From NCBI GenBank assembly GCA_024635465.1, contig JAGXIS010000056.1, positions 1 through 12,856 on the forward strand: a stretch of DNA of 12,856 nucleotides. The letters run 5' to 3'. Positions 1 through 7,408 of the stretch are shown here, piece after piece. The stretch's first letter is position 1, and each line of letters starts with the position of its first letter. The notes under the pieces are model-generated. The model was not told the origin of the DNA. It searched no databases and saw nothing but the letters and a program-made list of their open reading frames with translations. The position numbers and the translations under genes were made by a program. Origin of the DNA: Bacteroidota bacterium (GTDB taxonomy: Bacteria; Bacteroidota; Rhodothermia; Balneolales; Balneolaceae).

Positions 1-791
1 AAACAAGTCTTATTGAAGTTGAAAATCAAGCCGAATTGGCGATCAAAAATCTGGCGCTTCAACTTGGTATTCCTACAAGAACTGTTGTAAATCTGAGAGG
101 TTCTCTTGAGTACAGTGATGCACTGCTACCCAATACCTTTGATAAGGATATAGCTTACGAATTAGCACTTCAACAAAGACCGGATTTAAGCCAGACTGAG
201 GGATTGATATCGATGACTGAAATAGAGGGTGATATCATTCGATCGGCTTATAAACCTACTTTAAGTGCATTTGCAAATGCTGCCTATATCGGATCCGTTC
301 CATCGAACCGACGCAATATCATGAGGGTCGAAGGAGAGGATTTTGCATTTACATCGGATACCAGAGACTTTTTTGATGATTCCTACTGGAATCCCGCTGT
401 GTCAGTCGGTCTTCAATTCAATTGGTCAATATTTAATGGATTTCAGACTAAGATGAGAGTTGAACAGAATAAGATAGCGGTTCGGCAGGCAGAAATTGAT
501 CGTGAGTATCAAAAAAATGGAATCTATTTGGAGATTGAACAATCGATCAGAAATCTCGAGACAGCACTAAGGAGAATCAACAGTCAGGAGCGCAATATTG
601 AACAGGCAGAATTAAATTATGAATACTCAATAAGAAGGCTTGCTGAGGGAATTGGAACTCCTCTTCAGGAGAGACAAGCGTCATCACTTCTTGATCAAAG
701 CAGAGTAAACTATTTGACAGCTGTCTATGACTATCTTATTGCGTTGAGTGAATATGAGAAAGCGATAGGTAAACCGGTATTAAACAACTAA
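1..791 (+). CDS. TolC-family outer-membrane efflux protein (5' truncated by window edge)
   Basis: This is the C-terminal part of a TolC/OEP-type outer-membrane channel that would carry substrate from the RND pump encoded downstream across the outer membrane. The frame is open from base 3. A TTG at 36 is in frame, but residues upstream of it (TSLIEVENQAEL) continue the same amphipathic helix, so the true start lies outside the window. Visible family features are the helix leading to NLALQLGIP, the loop RPDLSQTEG that opens the second repeat, a beta-strand stretch around PTLSAFANAAY, the phrase VGLQFNWSIFNGF before the second long coiled-coil, and a C-terminal helix ending in YEKAIG. The next gene starts 6 bp after the stop, so the two are co-transcribed. 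The family call is firm; the substrate cannot be read from the sequence. Confidence 0.93.
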   Translation, partial: TSLIEVENQAELAIKNLALQLGIPTRTVVNLRGSLEYSDALLPNTFDKDIAYELALQQRPDLSQTEGLISMTEIEGDIIRSAYKPTLSAFANAAYIGSVPSNRRNIMRVEGEDFAFTSDTRDFFDDSYWNPAVSVGLQFNWSIFNGFQTKMRVEQNKIAVRQAEIDREYQKNGIYLEIEQSIRNLETALRRINSQERNIEQAELNYEYSIRRLAEGIGTPLQERQASSLLDQSRVNYLTAVYDYLIALSEYEKAIGKPVLNN

Positions 792-797
792 TTAAAA

Positions 798-1925
798 ATG
801 AATACAATGCGATATACAGGGAAACGATTATTACTCATTTTATTAATGCCGGCCGCACTTTTTACGGCATGCAGTAATGAAATTGAAGAGGTTGATGAAG
901 GAACCAATGGGGTTCGTTTAATGCCGGTTGAAACAGTAACGATGGTGACTGGAGATTTTGATGACTATATACGTCTATCAGGAACTGTTGAAGCAATTGA
1001 TGATGCGACTATCTCGTCTGAAAGTTCAGGTCGAATACTCTCGATCAGTGATCGCGGAGAACAAGTAAGCAGTGGCGACATTATCGCACGACTTGACGAT
1101 CGGGTAATACGAGCACAATATGATGCAGCACAAACGTCTTTCGAATTAGCTGAAGATACGTTCAACAGGTTAGAATCGCTTTATGCAGACTCTATCATCA
1201 GTACGCAGGATTTTCGAAATGCAAGAACACAAAGAGATCAGGCAAAAGCTCAGCTGGAACTTGCAAATAAGCAGTTGATGGATTCTCAAATTATGGCACC
1301 CTTTGACGGGCGAGTGGAACAACGATTTCTAAGAACAGGCGAATTGGTAAACCCCGGACAGCCGGTGGTTCGACTGGTAAATACTGATAACATTCGAATT
1401 TTAGCCGGAATCCCGGAACGGTTTTCTGGTGAGATCACAGAAGGTTCGGAAGTGGAGGTGAATATAAGTGCCATTGGTATAGAACCAATAGAGAGTACAG
1501 TGGCTTATGCCGGAAATGTTATTGACCCGGACACGAGAACCTATACTATTGAAGTAGAATTGAACAACCCTGATGGGATCATTAAACCAGATATGATCGT
1601 TGAGTTACAGGTCAATAGATCAACCCTTCAGAATGTTCTTATAATTCCCAGAACGGCAGTCTTAAGAGATGAAGAGGGTGCATCCGTTTTTATTTCCAGA
1701 ATTGAAAATGATGTTAAATATGCGGAATTAGTGAATGTTACCACGGGTATGTCATCCGGACCGGTTATACAAATTCTCAGTGGACTTGAAGAAGGAGACG
1801 AAGTGGTTGTATCAGGAATGCGCTCCTTGAGCATTGGGGATCAATTAAATGTTATTCAAACTGAGACCAGTTTGGAAAGAGCAGTTGAGTTAAGCCGGGA
1901 GAGCCGTCCGGATGCAGAGTTATAA
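798..1925 (+). CDS. RND efflux periplasmic adaptor (membrane fusion protein), lipoprotein
   Basis: This 375-residue adaptor should bridge the RND pump and the TolC channel. Residues 9-25 form a lipoprotein signal peptide ending in LFTAC, with Cys25 as the lipidated residue, so it is probably anchored in the inner membrane. The order is standard for the HlyD/AcrA family: first lipoyl half about 70-101 (ISSESSGRI...VSSGDIIARLDD), alpha-helical hairpin about 103-160, second lipoyl half about 163-194 (QIMAPFDGRVEQRFLRTGE), beta-barrel about 198-272, then the membrane-proximal domain with a typical IIPRTAVLRD strand near 282-291. ATG 798 is used here; ATG 807, three codons later, would also leave a complete signal peptide, and neither has a clear Shine-Dalgarno site. 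It sits between tolC and RND genes in the usual order. Length and domains are normal for the family. Confidence 0.95.
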   Translation: MNTMRYTGKRLLLILLMPAALFTACSNEIEEVDEGTNGVRLMPVETVTMVTGDFDDYIRLSGTVEAIDDATISSESSGRILSISDRGEQVSSGDIIARLDDRVIRAQYDAAQTSFELAEDTFNRLESLYADSIISTQDFRNARTQRDQAKAQLELANKQLMDSQIMAPFDGRVEQRFLRTGELVNPGQPVVRLVNTDNIRILAGIPERFSGEITEGSEVEVNISAIGIEPIESTVAYAGNVIDPDTRTYTIEVELNNPDGIIKPDMIVELQVNRSTLQNVLIIPRTAVLRDEEGASVFISRIENDVKYAELVNVTTGMSSGPVIQILSGLEEGDEVVVSGMRSLSIGDQLNVIQTETSLERAVELSRESRPDAEL

Positions 1926-1964
1926 ACAGTTTGAATTAAGTCTATATAAGATCGGAAACCATTT

Positions 1965-4900
1965 ATGAAATTAACTGAGATTACAATTAAGAACAGGACG
2001 GCTGTCATTGTACTTACTGCAATATTAGTGATTGCGGGAGCTTACAGTTACAGCTCAATACCGAAAGAGTCTAATCCGTCCATTGAGATTCCAATATTTA
2101 TCGTAAATACGATCTATCCGGGAATCTCCCCGGCAGATATGGAGTCGCTCATTACGCAACCGATTGAAAGAGAGCTTCAGGGGATCAATGGGGTTAAAGA
2201 TATTCGTTCAAATACGACTGAAAGTTTTAGTAGTGTCATAGTTGAGTTTGATCTGGACGTTCCCATTGCAGAAGCGAGTCAGAGAGTCCGGGAACGGGTA
2301 GATCTTGCGCGTACTGAACTTCCACCGGATGCTGAAGAACCCTTTATTGTTGAGATCGACCTGGATGATTTTCCAATTATGACCGTCAACCTGGCGGCAG
2401 ACTATCCACTCTCAAGACTTACAGAGATTGCAGAGCGCTTAGAGGAAGACGTTGAAACAGTGGCCGGTATAAGAGATGTAGAAGTTGTTGGTAATGTAGA
2501 TAGAGAGGTGCAGGTAAATGTAGATTTAAACGCACTTAATGGCTACGGAATTTCATTTGGCCAGCTAGTGGGGGCTATTCAAAGCCAGAATTTAACTATT
2601 CCGGTTGGTACAGTTGATGTAGATATGATGAGTTATCTGATTCGCGTGAGTGGTGAATTCAGTGATCCCTCAGAAATAGAGAATTTGGTCGTAGCCAGAC
2701 CGATGGGTGAAGGACCCCAAGGTCCCGGACTTGTTTACATGAGAGATGTTGCTGATGTTCTGTTTGGTTTCAAGGAGAGAGAAAGTTTTGCCCGGTTACG
2801 TTCATATAAGATAGACGAAAATGGAGCTAAGATTGATTTACCGGATGAGGAAATTCAAGATTATCAAGTGATCAGTTTAAACATCAAGAAGCGTCCGGGA
2901 GTCAATATTCTGGACACTGCTTCTGATGTTAAAGAAATTATTGAGGAGTATCCCTTTCCGTCCGGAACAAGTGTTGTGATCGCCGGAGATGAAAGTGAGA
3001 ACATTGTCCAGCTGATATCAGATCTTGAGAACAGTATCATCAGTGGAATGCTCTTTGTGATCCTGGTCTTGATTTTTTTCCTGGGTGTTAGAAATGCACT
3101 ATTGGTTGGTACCGCCGTACCCTTATCCATTTTAGTTGGTTTCATTGTTCTGCTTTCGATGGGATACTCAGCTAATTTTATCATACTGTTCAGTTTGATC
3201 ATTGCTTTAGGTCTACTTGTAGATAACTCGATTGTAGTGGTAGAGAATATTTATCGTTATCGCGAAATGGGATATGGTAAATTTGAAGCCGCAAAACTAG
3301 CAACCGATGAAGTAGGATATGCACTGATTGCTGCTACATCTACCCTGTTGGCCGCATTTATTCCGATGACTTTCTGGCCCGGTATCATTGGCCAGTTTAT
3401 GGGTTATCTACCGGTAACATTGATCATTGTGCTACTCTGCTCACTCTTTGTTGCACTGGTTTTATATCCTGTACTGACAGCCTATCTGGTAAAATTGGAT
3501 GGTGAAGAGTCTAAGCCCACTCCAGCATTTATCAAGGGAACCGGTATTGGTCTACTGATTTTCTTAGCAGTGGCAATAGGTTTTGCGAACATGACTTCAT
3601 TGGTTGTTACGCTCTTAACCATCGTCTTTTTCTTCTTCTCGTACAGATACTTTATCAAACCTCTTTCAATAACATTTACTGAAAAAACTGTTCCTAGAGT
3701 ATTAAAGTATTACAAAGTAATGCTAAGAGCATTTCTGAAAAGAGACTATAGACCTAAATATTCTTTACTAAGAAATACACTGGCATTGGGAAGTCTTGCC
3801 CTGGCGCTAATCCTGGGAATATTTGGCGCACTAGTCGGTATATTTTCTCCTGCATCCATTGTATTGTATGTAGCTGCCGGTGTGTTTTTCGCAATTGGAT
3901 TCATAATGGTCATTATTCATTTTCTTGAAGCGATGTTTAGAGGTGGAAAAATCTCCATCATCGTCGGAATTTTGCTGGGTCTATTTAATAGTGTAATTCT
4001 ATGGGTGGTTTCTTTTTCTCTCTCAATCTCTTTTGAAGTATGGGCAGTTTTACTTGCAATACCGGCGATACTGGTTATTCTGGGCTCCCTGGGACTCCTG
4101 CGATCATCGGATAAACCGCTGATTCTAACAGATAATAGAGCATTGATGCTTAATTCTGTGATGGGGACCTTTTTTGCGATCTTAGGCATCTTTACAGTTG
4201 CGCCAACAGGCGTCGAGTTTTTCCCGCAGACAGATCCTAATAGCATCGTCATTGAACTGGAAGGGCCCATTGGTATGAACGTTGATGCCAGTAATGAGAT
4301 TGCAAAAGATGTTCAAGAGAAGGTTTATGAACTCATTGAAAATGATTCAGATGTGAAGGCAAATGTAGAGAGTGTTCAGACGAATGTGGGAGTTGCAGGG
4401 GATCCATTTTTTGGTGGCGGTGGACAAAGTCCTGAGTTATCTCGGCTGACTATGAATCTTGTGGACTTTGGAGATCGGACAGAACCTTCATCTACTACTA
4501 TTTCTAAAATCAGAGATATAGTTAAGGATATTCCGGATGTAATCATCGGAATAGATGGAGAAGAATTAGGTCCACCAACCGGAGCGCCGGTAAATATTGA
4601 GGTTTCAGGAGAAGAATTTGATGAAATTGTTCGAATTACCCGAGAAGTGACACAACTGCTTGTGGAGGCATCCGCGACTCAAGAAGTACCTGGGTTGGTT
4701 GATGTTAGAAACAACGTAAGTGGGGGTCTCCCTGAATATCGAATTGAAGTTGATTATGAAAAAGCGAGCCGACTGGGGCTTAATATGGCCGACATTGCTC
4801 AGACGATAAGAATCGCAAATAATGGTTTGGAAGCGAGTAAATGGCGTGATGGGGAGGATGAGTATGATATTTATGTCAGATTGCGTCCTGAAGATCGACA

Positions 4901-5741
4901 GAGTTTAGAGAGCCTTCGAAATTTAACTATTAGAACGCTAACGGGTACATCGGTTCCTCTTGTATCGGTTGCAACTTTTGTAGAGGGATCCGGTTTGGGA
5001 AGTATTACGCGACTGAATCTACAAAGGACAGCCACGATCGAGGGACAAGCTGCGCCCGGTTTTAGTGGGCCTGAAGTGCTTGTGGCGACCCAAGAACTAC
5101 TGTCAGAATATCAGGCGAGTTTACCCACCGGGTACAGAATGGAATACACCGGTGAAAGTGAAGATCAAGAAGAAGCATTTGGATTTCTCACGACAGCATT
5201 ACTCGTTGGTTTTGCACTAATATTCTTAGTGATGCTTGTGAAATTCAATAGCATCGTCTCACCGCTTATTATCATGACAGCAGTTGGTTTAAGCCTGATT
5301 GGCGTATTACTCGGTCTGATCTTAACCCGTACCCCTTTTGGGTTGATGACCTTTATTGGAATCATATCACTGGCCGGTATTGTCTGTGTTAATAATATAG
5401 TCTTGCTGGACTATGTGAAGCAGCTTACTGAAAATGGCCTTGAGAAAAAATATGCGATTATTGAAGCCGGTATTATACGTTTCAGGCCGGTGATATTAAC
5501 GGCATTGACAACCATTTTAGGTTTAGTACCCCTGACTTTTGGGATCAACATCGACTTTGTTGAGCTATTTATAAGTTTTGATCCGCAACTACAGTTTGGG
5601 TCTGAGAACACAGCTTTTTGGGGACCAATGGGAATTGCGATCATCAGTGGTTTAACATTTGCAACATTTTTGACTCTTGTAGTAGTACCGGTACTGTATT
5701 CTGCTTTTGATTCAGTATCGACAAGACTTTCAAAACTGTGA
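1965..5741 (+). CDS. RND-family efflux pump inner-membrane subunit with enlarged TM6-TM7 linker
   Basis: This is the proton-driven inner-membrane component of the tripartite pump (AcrB/HAE-type RND permease). A GGAAA 8 bp upstream of ATG 1965 supports the start. Recognisable parts are TM1 (about 10-29), the first porter region (PKESNP at 33-38), TM2-TM6 (about 359-505) with the TM4 motif GLLVDNSIVVVEN (416-428), TM7 ending in GVEFFPQTDPN (749-759), the second porter region, and TM8-TM12 with AGIVCVNNIVLLDY (1137-1150) and RFRP (1172-1175). At 1258 residues it is about 200 longer than a typical 1020-1050-residue family member. The excess lies at about 511-727 and holds roughly six additional hydrophobic segments (about 525-541, 543-562, 605-626, 630-652, 664-689, 692-712), giving about 18 membrane segments in all. 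Compared by eye with AcrB, Asp407 is kept (D420), Asp408 is Asn421 and Lys940 is Val1142. The export substrate is unknown. Confidence 0.95.
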   Translation: MKLTEITIKNRTAVIVLTAILVIAGAYSYSSIPKESNPSIEIPIFIVNTIYPGISPADMESLITQPIERELQGINGVKDIRSNTTESFSSVIVEFDLDVPIAEASQRVRERVDLARTELPPDAEEPFIVEIDLDDFPIMTVNLAADYPLSRLTEIAERLEEDVETVAGIRDVEVVGNVDREVQVNVDLNALNGYGISFGQLVGAIQSQNLTIPVGTVDVDMMSYLIRVSGEFSDPSEIENLVVARPMGEGPQGPGLVYMRDVADVLFGFKERESFARLRSYKIDENGAKIDLPDEEIQDYQVISLNIKKRPGVNILDTASDVKEIIEEYPFPSGTSVVIAGDESENIVQLISDLENSIISGMLFVILVLIFFLGVRNALLVGTAVPLSILVGFIVLLSMGYSANFIILFSLIIALGLLVDNSIVVVENIYRYREMGYGKFEAAKLATDEVGYALIAATSTLLAAFIPMTFWPGIIGQFMGYLPVTLIIVLLCSLFVALVLYPVLTAYLVKLDGEESKPTPAFIKGTGIGLLIFLAVAIGFANMTSLVVTLLTIVFFFFSYRYFIKPLSITFTEKTVPRVLKYYKVMLRAFLKRDYRPKYSLLRNTLALGSLALALILGIFGALVGIFSPASIVLYVAAGVFFAIGFIMVIIHFLEAMFRGGKISIIVGILLGLFNSVILWVVSFSLSISFEVWAVLLAIPAILVILGSLGLLRSSDKPLILTDNRALMLNSVMGTFFAILGIFTVAPTGVEFFPQTDPNSIVIELEGPIGMNVDASNEIAKDVQEKVYELIENDSDVKANVESVQTNVGVAGDPFFGGGGQSPELSRLTMNLVDFGDRTEPSSTTISKIRDIVKDIPDVIIGIDGEELGPPTGAPVNIEVSGEEFDEIVRITREVTQLLVEASATQEVPGLVDVRNNVSGGLPEYRIEVDYEKASRLGLNMADIAQTIRIANNGLEASKWRDGEDEYDIYVRLRPEDRQSLESLRNLTIRTLTGTSVPLVSVATFVEGSGLGSITRLNLQRTATIEGQAAPGFSGPEVLVATQELLSEYQASLPTGYRMEYTGESEDQEEAFGFLTTALLVGFALIFLVMLVKFNSIVSPLIIMTAVGLSLIGVLLGLILTRTPFGLMTFIGIISLAGIVCVNNIVLLDYVKQLTENGLEKKYAIIEAGIIRFRPVILTALTTILGLVPLTFGINIDFVELFISFDPQLQFGSENTAFWGPMGIAIISGLTFATFLTLVVVPVLYSAFDSVSTRLSKL

Positions 5742-5742
5742 T
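5728..5742 (+). repeat. 15-bp direct repeat, copy 1 (spans the RND stop codon)
   Basis: The 15 bases TTTCAAAACTGTGAT occur here and again, identically, at 5841-5855. This copy contains the last codons and the TGA stop of the RND gene. The two copies are 113 bp apart, start to start. No transposase or target-site features accompany them. Confidence 0.6.
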
Positions 5743-5840
5743 AGTATTACCAAAAACGATGAGAAATTAAACATAGAGGTTAAGTTCTATTCAATTTTTG
5801 TTATTTTTCCTTGAGTAGTACTTCTTAACACACTAAAATA

Positions 5841-5855
5841 TTTCAAAACTGTGAT
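5841..5855 (+). repeat. 15-bp direct repeat, copy 2 (spans the DUF4293 start codon)
   Basis: This is an exact second copy of TTTCAAAACTGTGAT. Its GTG is the start codon of the DUF4293 gene, whereas in the first copy the same GTGA supplies the RND stop codon in another frame. The bases between the copies are AT-rich and otherwise featureless. The repeat could be the trace of a small duplication or deletion, or a short binding site; the sequence does not decide. Confidence 0.6.
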
Positions 5856-6258
5856 TCAACGACCTCAAAGTTTATACCTGGTATTTGCTGTTTTATGTAA
5901 TTTGGCTGTCTTTTGGAATCCGATATACGGAAGGGCAATGGCTGATCCGGCAACATGGATTAACTATGGATTTGCAATTATTTTAACAATGGCCATTTTT
6001 ATTGCCTTGGTCTCAATATTTCTTTTTAAAGACAGGACCCTTCAGTTGAGAATTGTCAAGTTGGGAACCTATTTTCAAATTGCGGGTCTTGGTTTTGCGA
6101 TCAGTATACTTTTTTCAATGGGGGGTTTTGGTACTTATTTGTGGAGAGAAAGTTTAGGAGTGTTATATATATTCATTTCATTGGGGCTCTATTGGTTAGC
6201 AGGAAGAGGAATCAAAAGTGATCAAGAGCTTGTGAAGTCGATGGATCGTATTCGATAA
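5851..6258 (+). CDS. DUF4293 family integral membrane protein
   Basis: This 135-residue membrane protein of unknown function matches the DUF4293 family, which I know mainly from Bacteroidota. The N-terminus MIQRPQSLYL and the C-terminal tail SDQELVKSMDRIR are the two conserved ends of that family. Between them are four hydrophobic segments (about 8-24, 38-59, 70-90, 98-117), with short charged loops after the second (FKDRTLQLR) and fourth. The start is GTG: no ATG lies between it and the upstream in-frame stop at 5812, and the family N-terminus begins exactly here. There is no Shine-Dalgarno sequence. It follows the RND gene after 109 bp and precedes the transporter gene by 8 bp, so the latter two are probably one transcription unit. 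Confidence 0.88.
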   Translation: MIQRPQSLYLVFAVLCNLAVFWNPIYGRAMADPATWINYGFAIILTMAIFIALVSIFLFKDRTLQLRIVKLGTYFQIAGLGFAISILFSMGGFGTYLWRESLGVLYIFISLGLYWLAGRGIKSDQELVKSMDRIR

Positions 6259-6266
6259 TCATTAAA

Positions 6267-7187
6267 TTGAATCTACAATCCCCATCAGAAATCCCGGTAT
6301 TAAAAGTGACTTTGTTGCTTATTGCAGGATTATTGACTTTTGGTTTTGCTCCCATTTTAGTTCGATACGCCACGGATGTTCAACCTTTAACATTGGCCGC
6401 GCTTCGCACTTTTTTTGCTGTTCTATTTTTGATTCCATTTTGGTTGGCAAAAAGAAGTTCATATCAGAAATTAAGGAGTGATGGTGCCAAACCCATTTTA
6501 ATGATTGCTGCCGGGATCTGTTTAGGCCTTCATTTTACCCTGTGGATAGGCTCATTACATTACACTTCTGTAGCATCAGCTTCTGTTTTGGTTACCATAC
6601 ATCCGGTTATGTTGATCGTTGCGGAGAGCCTACTTTTTAAAAAGAAGTTTAATGGGCTAGTCTGGATTGGTGTATTTATCGCTTTTTCAGGTTCCGTTTT
6701 ATTGGGAATATCGGACAATACCTATGCCGGACAATTTCCAAACGCTCTTTTCGGGAATGCACTTGCCTTTTCGGCAGCTGTAATATTTGTGATCTATTTT
6801 TTGATTGGCCGATCGATCAGACAAAAAACAGAGTGGATAGACTATGTTTTTAATGTCTATTTATATGGAGCAATTACGTGTATAATTTTAACGATTATCT
6901 GGGTAGGAGGGGTGCCTTATATGAGCGCCTCCGCAATATGGATTGGAATAGCACTAGCAATAGGACCTACAATTATTGGTCATGGATCGATGAATTATGC
7001 AGTAAAGTATGTGACACCCACACTTTTATCAACGTTAATACTTACAGAGGCTGTTTTTGCAGCTATTGCTGCTTATTTCATATTCAATGAAGTTCCATCA
7101 AACTTCTCGATGATTGCGATGGTTGTAATCATGTTGGGTGTAACGATAAGTTGGAGTAGAAGGCTTGTTCGAAGGAGAAATGAATAA
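6267..7187 (+). CDS. EamA-domain DMT-superfamily transporter
   Basis: This 306-residue protein has ten hydrophobic segments arranged as two EamA repeats (about 15-146 and 160-296), the usual architecture of the drug/metabolite transporter superfamily. Typical phrases are LVRYATDVQPLTLAALR near the first helix pair, HFTLWIGSLHYTSVASA (89-105) in repeat 1 and GHGSMNYAVKYVTPTLLS (238-255) followed by LILTEAVFAAIAAYFIFNE in repeat 2. The tail SRRLVRRRNE is strongly basic, consistent with a cytoplasmic C-terminus. The start is taken as TTG 6267; no ATG or GTG occurs between it and the upstream in-frame stop, and the next GTG (near 6307) would cut only the polar leader. Family members export amino acids, nucleosides or other metabolites; the substrate here cannot be inferred. 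Confidence 0.93.
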   Translation: MNLQSPSEIPVLKVTLLLIAGLLTFGFAPILVRYATDVQPLTLAALRTFFAVLFLIPFWLAKRSSYQKLRSDGAKPILMIAAGICLGLHFTLWIGSLHYTSVASASVLVTIHPVMLIVAESLLFKKKFNGLVWIGVFIAFSGSVLLGISDNTYAGQFPNALFGNALAFSAAVIFVIYFLIGRSIRQKTEWIDYVFNVYLYGAITCIILTIIWVGGVPYMSASAIWIGIALAIGPTIIGHGSMNYAVKYVTPTLLSTLILTEAVFAAIAAYFIFNEVPSNFSMIAMVVIMLGVTISWSRRLVRRRNE

Positions 7188-7387
7188 TATCCAGTCCCAA
7201 TTGTTCATAATGGGCACCGTTTGCTCAAGTGAAACAAAAAAAGTAAATTGATGTTACAAAGTGGTACACTAAAAACAGATATTTAGCAATCGTTACCACA
7301 AAAATATATAACCCTTTGCACCCTATAGAAGAGCTTCACAGACCGTTTTTTAGTCACTTATTTAATTGTACTAAAGAACCTTCTTAA

Positions 7388-7403
7388 ACAGGAACAAACC
7401 TGT
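7388..7403 (+). promoter_or_regulatory. Small inverted repeat just upstream of the transglycosylase gene
   Basis: ACAGG and CCTGT form a perfect 5-bp dyad around AACAAA, ending 5 bp before ATG 7409. In RNA it would be a short hairpin next to the start codon; in DNA it could be a small operator. Such short dyads also arise by chance. The rest of the 221-bp gap (7188-7408) is AT-rich and must hold the promoter of the downstream gene, but I cannot single out convincing promoter boxes. Confidence 0.2.
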
Positions 7404-7408
7404 ATTAT

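Noticed and set aside
3495..4145. Possibility that the long RND linker is a frameshift or a fused foreign gene
   Set aside because: The frame is continuous on both sides, the flanking TM6 and TM7 motifs are intact, and the base composition does not stand out from the rest of the gene. An in-frame added module fits better.
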